A stretch of DNA of 64,000 nt. Source: Candidatus Saccharimonadota bacterium (GTDB taxonomy: Bacteria > Patescibacteriota > Saccharimonadia > Saccharimonadales > Saccharimonadaceae). Positions within the stretch are counted from its first letter, which is position 1, and each line of letters starts with the position of its first letter. The position numbers and the translations under genes are program-made. Where the stretch lies: contig WRLL01000001.1 of NCBI GenBank assembly GCA_009777625.1, forward strand, positions 1 through 64,000, in the 5' to 3' direction. This document shows positions 9,590-19,359 of the stretch, in pieces. The notes beneath the pieces are model-generated. The model ran no database searches and was not told the DNA's origin. It was given only the letters and a program-made list of their open reading frames with translations.

Positions 9590-11470
9590 TCACCTTCTAG
9601 AATTCATAAATAGTTTGCCGGAACCGATTTTCCTTAGATAATTAAGTACCGGGTCAGCTTCGGACAGACGCAGCATTTTTGACAGACCCAGGTATACCGC
9701 GCCACTAATCAGCCCGATTATCGCCAAACCCGGCAACACCATCATCAAACTTTGATCGGTGAATTCCAGACCAAGGACCCGCACGAGCAGGTAAGTTATA
9801 ACTGACATAATTGCTGTGGCAATTGCCATGCGCCCCAGGCCGCTCCAGAAATCGCGGCCAAATAATGTCGGTAATCGCCGGCCCATTAGCACCGATAGTG
9901 CGCCAATTTCCAGCACCGCCCAAATCACTTGCCCCCACGCAATACCAGCTACACCAGTGTGCAAGCCAAAGACAAACCACAGCTGGAACGCGATCGCGAT
10001 GCTGAGCGTCACCAGCGAAATAATCAGCGGGGTCTTGGTGTCCTGCTGGGCATAAAAACTTCGTGCTGCAATGTGATAGATAGAACGCAGTAGAATTACC
10101 AGCACAAAAATCGCCAAGAGTCCGGCGATCAATTCGTTTCCACCGCGAGCGATGATCGACACAATGTAGCCACGAGCAAAGAACATGATGGCTGCAACAG
10201 GCAAACTTAACCAGATTATGACGCGTAGGATGCTACGAAGTTCCTTGGCGAACAAATCCGGTCGATTCTGTCCGATGCGCTCGGTCATTTGCGGAAAGGC
10301 CGCTGTCGAAATCGCCACGCCAATCAAATTGATCGGCATATTGTACAGCACGCTGGCCTGTTGGTAGGCCCGCATCGTGCCATCGGCCATTCGGCTCGCC
10401 AGGTTAAGGTCAACAATCGAGCTGACGTAATCCAGCCCTTGATCAGCCGAGCGCGCCGGCAGTAATGAAAGAACGCGGCGAAAACCGAGATTCTTCCAAA
10501 AGATTTTGAATTTGTAATCAAAGCCCAGGCCGATCAGTCCTAAGGAAGAAACGATCAACTGCAGCACCGCGCCCAAAACAACACCCAACGCCACGCCCAT
10601 AATTCCGCCGGCAAAAATCTCGTGACCAAAGATCGTAATGCCGTTCGTGAACCACAACGCGCCGATGATAATACCAATGTTATATATCAACGGCGACAAC
10701 GCAAAGAAAACAAACCGCCCGACCGCCTGCTGAATCGACGCGATGACTGTCGCGATGGCAAAGAGGAACGGATTAACCGCGATAACGCGCATCATCGAAA
10801 TTGCCAACGCCTGGCCGGACTCGCTCATGCCGGGGCCAACAATGTATTTGACCAAAATTGGCGCAAAAATCATGATCAAGATTGATGCTGCCAAGGTCAA
10901 CAGCGCCATGAAATTAATCATCGAACTGCTCATCTGCCAAGCCGACTCGCGGTTGTTCTTGGCCAATCTTGAATTAAAAACCGGAATAAAAGTCACGCTC
11001 AACGCGCCGCTAACCAGGATCAAAAACATGAAATCGGGAATCGTAAATGCCGCCGTGTAAGCATCGATGCCGACCGGATAAGTATCAAGGTACATCGAGT
11101 TCAGCAGGCGATCGCGATACAGGCCCAACACAGCCGAAATCAAAGTCGAGCTAGCCAGTATTATGGCTGCTAGTTTGATAGGGATTTTACTGTTGGCGCG
11201 GGCAATGGCAGCCAAGGCGCGATTGCGACGACGGGTTTTCTTGACCTTCTCCTCATGCTTTTCTCGCTCTACGGCTAGTTTTTCCAGTGCCACATCGCGT
11301 TTCTTGGCGATTTCCGGGCTGAGATTCTCAAAATCATTTGGTAGTTTCTCAACTAGATCCTCTAAATATTCGCGCTCTAATTTGGCAGTTAATTTGTCGA
11401 CACGCGAAAGCTCTGGTGATATATCACCGGCATCTTTTACCTGGCTGAGCTTATCTTTCTCGCTTGGCAT
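9590..11470 (-). CDS. murJ: lipid II flippase MurJ (MviN family)
   Basis: Many TM; FTIPDFMFLILVSGALSVTFIPVF; RSIYHIAARSFYAQQDTKTPLIISLV. Confidence 0.9.
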   Translation of the reverse strand: MPSEKDKLSQVKDAGDISPELSRVDKLTAKLEREYLEDLVEKLPNDFENLSPEIAKKRDVALEKLAVEREKHEEKVKKTRRRNRALAAIARANSKIPIKLAAIILASSTLISAVLGLYRDRLLNSMYLDTYPVGIDAYTAAFTIPDFMFLILVSGALSVTFIPVFNSRLAKNNRESAWQMSSSMINFMALLTLAASILIMIFAPILVKYIVGPGMSESGQALAISMMRVIAVNPFLFAIATVIASIQQAVGRFVFFALSPLIYNIGIIIGALWFTNGITIFGHEIFAGGIMGVALGVVLGAVLQLIVSSLGLIGLGFDYKFKIFWKNLGFRRVLSLLPARSADQGLDYVSSIVDLNLASRMADGTMRAYQQASVLYNMPINLIGVAISTAAFPQMTERIGQNRPDLFAKELRSILRVIIWLSLPVAAIMFFARGYIVSIIARGGNELIAGLLAIFVLVILLRSIYHIAARSFYAQQDTKTPLIISLVTLSIAIAFQLWFVFGLHTGVAGIAWGQVIWAVLEIGALSVLMGRRLPTLFGRDFWSGLGRMAIATAIMSVITYLLVRVLGLEFTDQSLMMVLPGLAIIGLISGAVYLGLSKMLRLSEADPVLNYLRKIGSGKLFMNSRR

Positions 11471-11494
11471 TACAGAGAATATTCTACCACAGAA

Positions 11495-13054
11495 CTAATC
11501 GTCCTGATACTGTCGCAATTTCTCGGTCATGACGTTAAAATCTTTCCAGCCACCCCGGCCATCTGTGTAAAAGTGCACCCTGTTGGAAAAGTCAGCCAAA
11601 CTCGACTCAAACTTTGGGTTCTTTCCGATTAGCTGGTCGCGATTTTGCATGATGACAAAGCGCGAATCATTTGACAAATCCCACAGATAATCCAGATCTA
11701 AATCATTGTTTTTGATATCGCCGGATAGGTAGTGGTTGATGTTATACTGCGCAACTTTGGCATCCGGCACTATATAATTCAGGCCAACCAGGACGAAAAG
11801 AATTATTGCGGCAATGCTGGTAAAAAGCGGAACTTTCTTAATGAATTCGCGCAAAATCAATACTACAAAAATAGCTGCGATGACGATTAGCGCTGTGAAG
11901 ACAAACAAGCGCAGTTGCGACAGGCCGTAAACCTGAACATACAAACTCATCCTCAGCCACGATGAAGCAACTTGAACGGCGGCCAAAGCAACTAATGCGA
12001 CAGACAAAATCCTTAGTAAAGTTCCAGCACGGCCATTTCGTTCAGAAAATTTGACCGTAATCGCCACGATAATAACGTTGATAATCGAAATCGCAGACAG
12101 TTGGAAAAAGCCGGCCCGCGCGTAGTCGGCATATGTAATCCCGTCGGGCAACTGAGTCCCGCCGCTGAACAGAAATTTGAACTGAATGATCGCAAAAACC
12201 AAATACAGTAGATTGATAAAGGACAGGACTATCGCCACCGGCAATGTCGGCAAAACTTTCTTGCCTGCGTATTCCAATTCAAGAGACGAGGTATACTTTG
12301 TTTTCAGAATATAAGTTAAAATGAAGCTAAGACAAAATGGGAAAACCAACAGCATCAAGAAAATATGCCAAATGAAATCACCGAGGTTAAGAGAATTAAA
12401 CCATTCGCCAATGCGCCCGAGCATTTCCGCAAAAACCAAATCTGACGCAGCTAGTAACGTTGCTAAAATCGCCACGATCACCGACGCGGCCACAACTGAC
12501 CAGACTGTCTTGATAATCAAATTCCGTCGTCTGGACTTCGCGTTGTCGGATTTACTGATGGAAAATGTGAGAAAAGCTTCTCTCAATTTCGCAAACGGCC
12601 GCGCCAAGGTACCCAAGGTTAATTCAACTATAAAACGCAAGCTGTCTAGTCGCTCCGAAAAGATCTGTCTCAGATATAAAGTGCTAACTAATGCCATTAG
12701 GCTTAACGTGTTTAAGAACCATAGGACGGGATTGTTATATAGCATAAACGGCAAGCTAAGCAGGACAATTAGAATAATCGAAACCACATCAAGCGGCGCG
12801 AACTTTTTTGAATCTTTTGCAAGTTTTTTATCCTTTAGTAGAAAAATCAGCGCGTAAATCGGTAAAAACAGCAGCCAGAAAATTGTCCAGCCAAGGCCGC
12901 CAGCACTAAAGAAGAAAAACTCCACACTACCGACCGCCAGTAAAATGGCCGCCAGTAAAGCCAGTCTCATGTTGGGTAGTTTTGGTATGACAGGTTTAGC
13001 AGTCGCTGGTGTACTTTTCTTGGTTTCATTAATGACTCGATTAACTCTTTCCAT
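11495..13054 (-). CDS. DUF4153/DUF4173-like polytopic membrane protein
   Basis: Polytopic hydrophobic protein; ...RDQLIGKNPKFESSLADFSNRVHFY; GGAGG SD before ATG 13054. Confidence 0.6.
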   Translation of the reverse strand: MERVNRVINETKKSTPATAKPVIPKLPNMRLALLAAILLAVGSVEFFFFSAGGLGWTIFWLLFLPIYALIFLLKDKKLAKDSKKFAPLDVVSIILIVLLSLPFMLYNNPVLWFLNTLSLMALVSTLYLRQIFSERLDSLRFIVELTLGTLARPFAKLREAFLTFSISKSDNAKSRRRNLIIKTVWSVVAASVIVAILATLLAASDLVFAEMLGRIGEWFNSLNLGDFIWHIFLMLLVFPFCLSFILTYILKTKYTSSLELEYAGKKVLPTLPVAIVLSFINLLYLVFAIIQFKFLFSGGTQLPDGITYADYARAGFFQLSAISIINVIIVAITVKFSERNGRAGTLLRILSVALVALAAVQVASSWLRMSLYVQVYGLSQLRLFVFTALIVIAAIFVVLILREFIKKVPLFTSIAAIILFVLVGLNYIVPDAKVAQYNINHYLSGDIKNNDLDLDYLWDLSNDSRFVIMQNRDQLIGKNPKFESSLADFSNRVHFYTDGRGGWKDFNVMTEKLRQYQDD

Positions 13055-13122
13055 CTCGCCTCCTTGGCCCGCTATAATGCAGGCTTTACGAATTAAGGTT
13101 GTTATATTATAGCACATTCTCG

Positions 13123-13139
13123 CATAGTCGGCGACTATG
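13123..13139. promoter_or_regulatory. perfect operator-like inverted repeat in a divergent intergenic region
   Basis: CATAGTCG-G-CGACTATG, 8-bp arms. Confidence 0.5.
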
Positions 13140-13153
13140 ATATAGTTATTCTT

Positions 13154-13474
13154 ATGTCGAAAAGGTTAGTTATTACAAAGCTACAAGTTCTAAGAGATAT
13201 AGATCAGATTCAACATCAATTCATTTTTTCGAATGGAAAAGCCTTTGTTATTGATAATGAGAATGCTCTTGGTCTTTATTACAAAATTCCTGAGCGTTCT
13301 AATCGCAAACGTCGTAGGGATATTCCATTCAGATATCTGCTTTTGATTCATAAATATTACAGGAATAATCCAGACAGGCTAGATGAATTATCCGGTCCAG
13401 AACCCGTGAAGACTTTTAATTTAGCTACGTTTCTGTTGCGTGCGTTTATTGAGACTTTCTTTTGGGGAGCATAG
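13154..13474 (+). CDS. hypothetical protein
   Basis: 106-aa ORF, TATAGT box 7 nt before ATG. Confidence 0.6.
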   Translation: MSKRLVITKLQVLRDIDQIQHQFIFSNGKAFVIDNENALGLYYKIPERSNRKRRRDIPFRYLLLIHKYYRNNPDRLDELSGPEPVKTFNLATFLLRAFIETFFWGA

Positions 13475-13475
13475 A

Positions 13476-15359
13476 TCAGTACAGCTTCGCAGCTTCAGGT
13501 AGCTTAGCTCCGGCAAAAATCTTCTTGACCTGATCGGCGTCTAGTGTTTCATGTTCTAGCAAGGCGTCTTTAATTTTGTCCAAGAGCGAGCGATTGGCGT
13601 TGATGACTTCACGGGCGCGACGGGCGGCTTCTTCGATCAGTTGGTTGACTTCGTGGTCAATTTCTTCAGCAGTTTTCTCGCTGTACGGCCTGTCGCGGGT
13701 CATTTTGTCGAACATCAGACCGCCTTCGGTTTCATGGAAGACCTGATCGCGCAGTTTGGTGCCCATGCCTTGTTCGATAATCATGTCGCGCGCTACTGAT
13801 GTCGCGTTCCTTAAGTCAGATCCAGCGCCAGTGGTGATTTTGTCGCGGCCGTAGACGATTTCTTCGGCAATCCGGCCGCCAAGGGCTCGGGCTAGGATGT
13901 CCTTAAACTGAACGACTGATGTATAAGGCCGATCTTCTGGCGGCAACGTCCAAGTCACACCGCCAGTCGCGCCGCGCGGAATGATGGTGACTTTGTGGAC
14001 ATCGTCGGAATCAGGCAAGATCTGCGCGACTAGCGCGTGGCCACCTTCGTGGTAAGCCGTCAGTTCGCGGTCTTTTTCGTTCATGACTTTGTTCTTGCGC
14101 TCGGGCCCGATGGAAACTTTTTCAAAGGCCTGTGTCAGATCGTCATTATTGATAATCTTTCTATCCTGTCGTGCCGCGCGAATTGCTGCCTCGTTGGCAA
14201 TGTTGGCCAGATCAGCACCGGACGAACCAGCAGTCTTAGCAGCTAATGCATCTAGGTCGACGTCCTTTTCGACCGGCTTCTTTTCAAAATGAACCTTTAG
14301 GATTGCCAAGCGATCTTTTCTCTCTGGCAAAGTAATGTTAACACGTCGGTCGAAACGCCCCGGTCGCAGCAATGCCGGATCCAAAACATCGGCGCGGTTA
14401 GTTGCCGCCAAAACGATGACATTCTGGCCAGTTTCAAACCCATCCATTTCAACCAAAATCTGGTTCAAGGTCTGCTCACGCTCGTCGTGGCCGCCGCCCA
14501 TGCCCGAACCACGACGCCGACCAACGGCATCGATTTCGTCGATAAAGATAATACATGGCGCATTCTTTTTCGCCTTTTCAAACAGATCGCGGACACGACT
14601 GGCGCCGACGCCGACGAACATTTCGACGAATTCCGAACCACTAATCGAGAAGAACGGCACATCAGCTTCGCCGGCCACAGCTCGGGCCAGCATAGTTTTA
14701 CCAGTTCCGGGCGGGCCAACCAACAGTACGCCGCGGGGGATTTTGGCGCCGACCTCAGCAAATTTCTTGGGGTGTTTCAGGAAATCGACAACTTCGACCA
14801 AGTCTTCTTTAGCCTCGTCGTTGCCGGCGATTTCGGCGAATTTGGTTTGCTTTTTGTCTTTGCCATACAATTTGGCCTTTGACCGGCCGAAACCCATGCT
14901 TTGATTATTTTGGGCGCCAGCGCTGCGCATGATCCAGATGAACAGGGCGATGATCAGAATCATCGGGATGATGATAGAGGCGGCCGACCACAGCATGTCG
15001 CTGGTGTTGTCGGGCGCTTCGACGACGTATTCGACTTTTTCGATGTTTAGGCCTTGTTCTGAGGCGCTGGCGCCGGTTGGGATGCGGGATTTTTTGGTGG
15101 GGTTTTCTTCGTCCTTCAGCGTGATGGTTAGCTCGCTGCCGCTTTCGACGATTTTGGCGACTTTGCCATCGCTGACTTTTCGAACCAGATCGCTAAAGGC
15201 GACTTCTTCTAAATTATTAGCCGGCCGGAGTGCAGCAAAAAGCATCAGTGCGACAAAAATGACAACAGCGTAAAACAGCGTGTTTTTGACCCAGCGCGAT
15301 TTCTGCGGCTGGCCCTTTGGCGCGGGCGCACCCGCTGGTTTTCGTGATTTTGGATTCAT
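13476..15359 (-). CDS. ftsH: ATP-dependent zinc metalloprotease FtsH
   Basis: [34 protein letters not shown]. Confidence 0.97.
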   Translation of the reverse strand: MNPKSRKPAGAPAPKGQPQKSRWVKNTLFYAVVIFVALMLFAALRPANNLEEVAFSDLVRKVSDGKVAKIVESGSELTITLKDEENPTKKSRIPTGASASEQGLNIEKVEYVVEAPDNTSDMLWSAASIIIPMILIIALFIWIMRSAGAQNNQSMGFGRSKAKLYGKDKKQTKFAEIAGNDEAKEDLVEVVDFLKHPKKFAEVGAKIPRGVLLVGPPGTGKTMLARAVAGEADVPFFSISGSEFVEMFVGVGASRVRDLFEKAKKNAPCIIFIDEIDAVGRRRGSGMGGGHDEREQTLNQILVEMDGFETGQNVIVLAATNRADVLDPALLRPGRFDRRVNITLPERKDRLAILKVHFEKKPVEKDVDLDALAAKTAGSSGADLANIANEAAIRAARQDRKIINNDDLTQAFEKVSIGPERKNKVMNEKDRELTAYHEGGHALVAQILPDSDDVHKVTIIPRGATGGVTWTLPPEDRPYTSVVQFKDILARALGGRIAEEIVYGRDKITTGAGSDLRNATSVARDMIIEQGMGTKLRDQVFHETEGGLMFDKMTRDRPYSEKTAEEIDHEVNQLIEEAARRAREVINANRSLLDKIKDALLEHETLDADQVKKIFAGAKLPEAAKLY

Positions 15360-15407
15360 ACTTGAACATTTTAGCATAGAAAGTTTGAATCAGGAAAAAT
15401 GCCCTGG

Positions 15408-16331
15408 CTATTTTGTCTCTATGATAATCTCGCGGAGTTCGGCGTGGATTTTTACATCCTTGAAATTGTTTTTTTTATGGGGCAGGGCGGTTTTCGCGAA
15501 AATCAGAGTTTGTCTGAGCTGTGGGTAAGTCAATTTGCCTTTTGTAGCTTCTCGTAAAATTTCTAACGCCGACGATTCGTCGATCATTGTTAAGAAGTAA
15601 CGTGAAAGTTTCTTTTTATCATATTCAGCAATTTCCTTTTCAATTTCTGTCCGTAAAGTTCTTTGCTTTTCATACAAATCCAAAAGTTTTTGACGTTCTG
15701 CTTTTGGCCAATTTGCCAGGAAATCCCGCACACGATTTCGCAAATAATTTGGCGAGAAGTTTGTCGCATCCTCGACCCAATTCAGATTATTTTCCAACGC
15801 GTAGTTTATGATTTCAAATTTGGTAAGTTTAAGCAACGGTCGCAAAATTTGCGGATCGCTCATCGGCGCCAAACCACGCCAGCCAGTGCCACGGATCAGA
15901 TTTATGACAATGGTTTCAAGAAGGTCATCCTGATGATGCGCCGTAACAATTAACGTGTCATCCTGAGCGTAGTCGAAGGATCTCCTTAAGTTTTGTATAG
16001 ATCCCTCGACAATCTCGGAATGACAGTTTGCTACTTTTCTTAAAAACTCATATCGCTTTTCGCGAGCAAGTTCTTCGCTGCAATTGGGCGATAAATTCCC
16101 TTCGCCTAATGCAAATTTCACATTATACTTCTCTGCCAAATTTCGCACGAATTCGACATCTTTCTTACTTTCCAAACCACGAACGCCATGCTCGAAATGT
16201 GCCACAATGAAATCATCTGGCCAAATCGCATCTGGGAAATTATTATCACAGAATTCTTGGAAACTAGTTGCGATCATGTTCAGCAGCACGCAAGAATCGA
16301 CGCCGCCGCTAATCGCCAGAACGTACTTCAC
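15408..16331 (-). CDS. tilS: tRNA(Ile)-lysidine synthase TilS
   Basis: KYVLAISGGVDSCVLL P-loop; TAHHQDDLLETIVINLIRGTGWRGLAPM; GTG start overlapping upstream TGA. Confidence 0.93.
   Translation of the reverse strand: MKYVLAISGGVDSCVLLNMIATSFQEFCDNNFPDAIWPDDFIVAHFEHGVRGLESKKDVEFVRNLAEKYNVKFALGEGNLSPNCSEELAREKRYEFLRKVANCHSEIVEGSIQNLRRSFDYAQDDTLIVTAHHQDDLLETIVINLIRGTGWRGLAPMSDPQILRPLLKLTKFEIINYALENNLNWVEDATNFSPNYLRNRVRDFLANWPKAERQKLLDLYEKQRTLRTEIEKEIAEYDKKKLSRYFLTMIDESSALEILREATKGKLTYPQLRQTLIFAKTALPHKKNNFKDVKIHAELREIIIETK
15956..16025. repeat. palindromic repeat (TGTCATCCTGAGCGNAGTCGAAGGATCT type) in frame in tilS
   Basis: TGTCATCCTGAGCGTAGTCGAAGGATCT ... AGATCCCTCGACAATCTCGGAATGACA; encodes CHSEIVEGSIQNLRRSFDYAQDD. 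Confidence 0.85.
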
Positions 16332-17878
16332 CGCACCAGGTACTCCACCGCCCAGGCTGGTTTGGCGTCGCCGATTGGGAATGGCACTTCGATTTTGCGT
16401 AGCGTTTCCCAAGTTTCAATCGGCGGATTTTTAGCGTTCGACGAGCCAGAGATAAACCAAACAGTTTGACCGGACTTGACGAACTTGGCTAGATCCTTAA
16501 TTTTGTGAATTTTATCGTCGCGCAACATTGCTAGCGAACCGAACTCGTATTCGGTCGACGAATCAAGGAAGTAAACCGGATTCTTGTCAGTCGCATAATT
16601 CACCGCGTCGTAGAAAATCCACGGGTTGTCGGCAATGACGATAGTGCGCTCTGACAAATTGGTCGCGACTTCGACCATGATGGTTTTCGCGACTGACATC
16701 GAATTTGTGTCGCGGTTGAAATTACCATAAGTTGCCACATTGTATACACCCAAAATTGAAAGGATTAGGGTTAACACGTAAAAGACGATTCGGACTTTTT
16801 TAAGTTTTTTCAGATCGGCGCTGGCCAAGAACGCCACCAGGATACTGACGAAAATCATGCTGTAAATAACGTAGCGATTGATAAACATCGACTGCAGCGG
16901 TGGCATGGAGATCACGGCCACCGTCAACGGCGGGACGAGGACTATCAGCAAGATCAGAAGGTAATTTCGTCGCGATTTCTTATTCGATTGCCAAAGTTTC
17001 ACGCTCAGGAAAATCGCCAGAATCAGCCAAATCAGCACGCACAGCAGCCACCATGATTTCAATCCATTAACGCCCAAGTAAACCAACATCTCGCCAAAGA
17101 AATTGCCGAGCGTCATGAATGACACCGGCGGAATCCAAAAGCCCATGCCCTGGACCACGGCGACTTGCCAGAGCATAACGCCGAGCCACGGTAGGAACAG
17201 CACAAACGCCAAACCTAGCGCCCATTTCACGTTCTTGTCAAAAACTTTTAGCAGATTGGCACGAACTTTTATATCTTTTTGCCAGCGCGTCGTCATGAAC
17301 CAAATGAAACCGGCCGCCAATGGCAACGCTGCATAATAATGTGACCACATGGCCAACGCTGCTAAAATCCCATAAATTATCCAAACTTTTCGCTGGTTTT
17401 TCTTTGCCGCAATAACCAAAGCCAAAGTCGCGCCAAAAATCAGCAGGGTAGTCAACGTATAAGTTCGCATTTCTGTCCCATAGCGCACCAACATTGGCGA
17501 CAAGGTCAATAATGGCAAGGCAAACCAGGCCGTCTTTGCGCCAAATAATTTCCTGCTCAAGAAAAATCCGACAATAATTACGCCTAATCCGCACAGGATA
17601 CTAAAACTTCTTAACATTGCCACATCATGGCCAAACAACATCGACCATAGTTTAAGTAGGAAATAATACAGCGGACTGTTTACGTCGAGGCTGGTGTAAT
17701 GCCAAATCTCGGCGAAGTTGTGGCGAATCATAAAGGCCGAAAAACTCTCATCGAACCAGATCGACCAGCGGCCCGACTGCCAGATGTTGAAGCCAGCGTA
17801 AATTACAACGGCCGAAAACAACGCTAAGAAAATCGTTAACTTTTCATGACTTTGAAACCACTTTTTCATCTTTTCCAT
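16328..17878 (-). CDS. GT39-like (ArnT/PMT) membrane glycosyltransferase
   Basis: WFDESFSAFMIRHNFAEIWHYTSLDVNSPLYYFLLKLW. Confidence 0.8.
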   Translation of the reverse strand: MEKMKKWFQSHEKLTIFLALFSAVVIYAGFNIWQSGRWSIWFDESFSAFMIRHNFAEIWHYTSLDVNSPLYYFLLKLWSMLFGHDVAMLRSFSILCGLGVIIVGFFLSRKLFGAKTAWFALPLLTLSPMLVRYGTEMRTYTLTTLLIFGATLALVIAAKKNQRKVWIIYGILAALAMWSHYYAALPLAAGFIWFMTTRWQKDIKVRANLLKVFDKNVKWALGLAFVLFLPWLGVMLWQVAVVQGMGFWIPPVSFMTLGNFFGEMLVYLGVNGLKSWWLLCVLIWLILAIFLSVKLWQSNKKSRRNYLLILLIVLVPPLTVAVISMPPLQSMFINRYVIYSMIFVSILVAFLASADLKKLKKVRIVFYVLTLILSILGVYNVATYGNFNRDTNSMSVAKTIMVEVATNLSERTIVIADNPWIFYDAVNYATDKNPVYFLDSSTEYEFGSLAMLRDDKIHKIKDLAKFVKSGQTVWFISGSSNAKNPPIETWETLRKIEVPFPIGDAKPAWAVEYLVR

Positions 17879-17944
17879 TCTAACATATTGAATAAAATTT
17901 CTTAGTAGTGTAAGAACGACAACACAGTGAAGGGAAGTGGTCTT

Positions 17945-18688
17945 CTATTTCCCCTTTATTGCGTAACCGCCGTCAACCAGAAAATCAGAACCGGTAATAT
18001 AACTCGCTTCGTCAGAGGCCAAGAACATCACCGTTGGCGCAATTTCTTCTGCCTGCCCTATTCGTCCCAGGATTGTACCGTCGCTGATCCGCCTGAACGT
18101 TTCCTCGTCCCAGTCGTTGACCTGATCGGTTTCGGTGTAGCCAGGTGAAACTGAGTTGAAACGAATTCCTTTATCACCGTAAGTTTTTGCCAAAGCTTTG
18201 GTCAGAGAAATTATTCCTGCTTTTGTCGTCGCATAAGTCAACGTGCTAGTCGTCGCCAAATTATATTGGCCTTTGATCGAGGCGATGTTGATGATACTAC
18301 CCTTTTGTTGTTCCAGCATTTTCGGTAGAACGGCCTGCGTTACATGCAGCGTGCCGAGGACGTTGGTGCGGTATTCTTCGATGGCTTTGTCGTCGTCGAC
18401 TTCGTTTATGTCTTTTAAGAAATTCCGCGCGACGCCGGCGTTGTTGACCAAGATGTCGATGGTGCCGACTTCTTTCAATAAGTTTTCGATTGCTTTGTGT
18501 GTTGCTTGTTTGTCGGCAATGTCAAAGGCAACTTTTAACGAGCCCCCCCCTATTGCATGCCAGGCTTCGTTAAGTTCTGGGCTGTCGGTTTTGCCGTGAA
18601 CGATGACCCGGTAGCCTTGTTTGTGCGCCAGTTCGGCAGTTGCTCGACCGATGCCGCGACTGGAACCAGTAATGAGGATTGTTTTCAT
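17945..18688 (-). CDS. SDR family oxidoreductase; contains a G8 tract
   Basis: TGSSRGIGRATAELA; NNAGVARN; YATTKAG; TATAAT 6 nt before ATG. Confidence 0.9.
   Translation of the reverse strand: MKTILITGSSRGIGRATAELAHKQGYRVIVHGKTDSPELNEAWHAIGGGSLKVAFDIADKQATHKAIENLLKEVGTIDILVNNAGVARNFLKDINEVDDDKAIEEYRTNVLGTLHVTQAVLPKMLEQQKGSIINIASIKGQYNLATTSTLTYATTKAGIISLTKALAKTYGDKGIRFNSVSPGYTETDQVNDWDEETFRRISDGTILGRIGQAEEIAPTVMFLASDEASYITGSDFLVDGGYAIKGK
18543..18550 (-). repeat. poly-G8 tract in SDR CDS
   Basis: cccccccc on + strand; GCA ATA GGG GGG GGC TCG. Confidence 0.95.
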
Positions 18689-18723
18689 AAAATTATTATA
18701 CCACGACAAATTAGGTTGTGTTT

Positions 18724-19302
18724 TTAACTGCAGCCATTTTCCCGGAGATATTTAGCGCGAGCCTCGGTGGTGTATTTATTTATCAACGCTCTTATCTGCG
18801 CTTCGCTGTCAGGTGATGGATCTGGCACTTGCTCATACGCTGCCGCCGATGCCGCTCGGGATGCCTCGGTCGCTTTGCCGCCGTTGGACCACTCGTCCCA
18901 GACAGCCATACATCGAACTCTGTTTTGCTCATGCAGCTCTTTGGCTGTCGGCTGTTTTGGTTGGGCAGTCGTCGTGGTTGAGCGTGCCGGTTGAGTGGTC
19001 GTCGTCGGCTGAGTATTGTTCTGCTGTTCAGCGAGTGCGGCTTCTTCGGCTGCTTTCTTCTCTGCCTCAACCTTGGCTTTTTCTTCGGCTTTCTTTTTCT
19101 CCTCGGCCTCTTTTTTCTTTTTCGCTTCTTTTTCGCGCAGTTCGGCAGCGGTCTTCTCGGCCTTTATATTTTCATTGTGTTGATATAATCCGAACGCCGC
19201 CGCACCGGCCGAACCCATCAAAATGACCCCAATCGATGCAGAGATTATCCAATGTCGGCGGATGGTGTTAATGGTGTTAATGGTCTTCTGTATAAACCTC
19301 AT
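18724..19302 (-). CDS. single-TM protein with Lys/Glu/Ala-rich coiled coil
   Basis: TM then ...AAELREKEAKKKKEAEEKKKAEEKAKVEAEKK. Confidence 0.65.
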   Translation of the reverse strand: MRFIQKTINTINTIRRHWIISASIGVILMGSAGAAAFGLYQHNENIKAEKTAAELREKEAKKKKEAEEKKKAEEKAKVEAEKKAAEEAALAEQQNNTQPTTTTQPARSTTTTAQPKQPTAKELHEQNRVRCMAVWDEWSNGGKATEASRAASAAAYEQVPDPSPDSEAQIRALINKYTTEARAKYLRENGCS

Positions 19303-19359
19303 AATATTAGTGATTGTATATCAATTAAGAAGGGTTTGCAAATAGAAGAATTTTCGCTT

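Noticed and set aside
12321-12857. 178-aa + strand ORF
   Set aside because: Antisense of a membrane protein gene, biased composition
14335-14904. 189-aa + strand ORF opposite ftsH
   Set aside because: Antisense shadow of the conserved FtsH AAA domain
16328-16412. 85-nt overlap of tilS and the GT39-like gene
   Set aside because: Caused by an overextended tilS start in the track; GTG at 16331 gives a normal GTGA overlap
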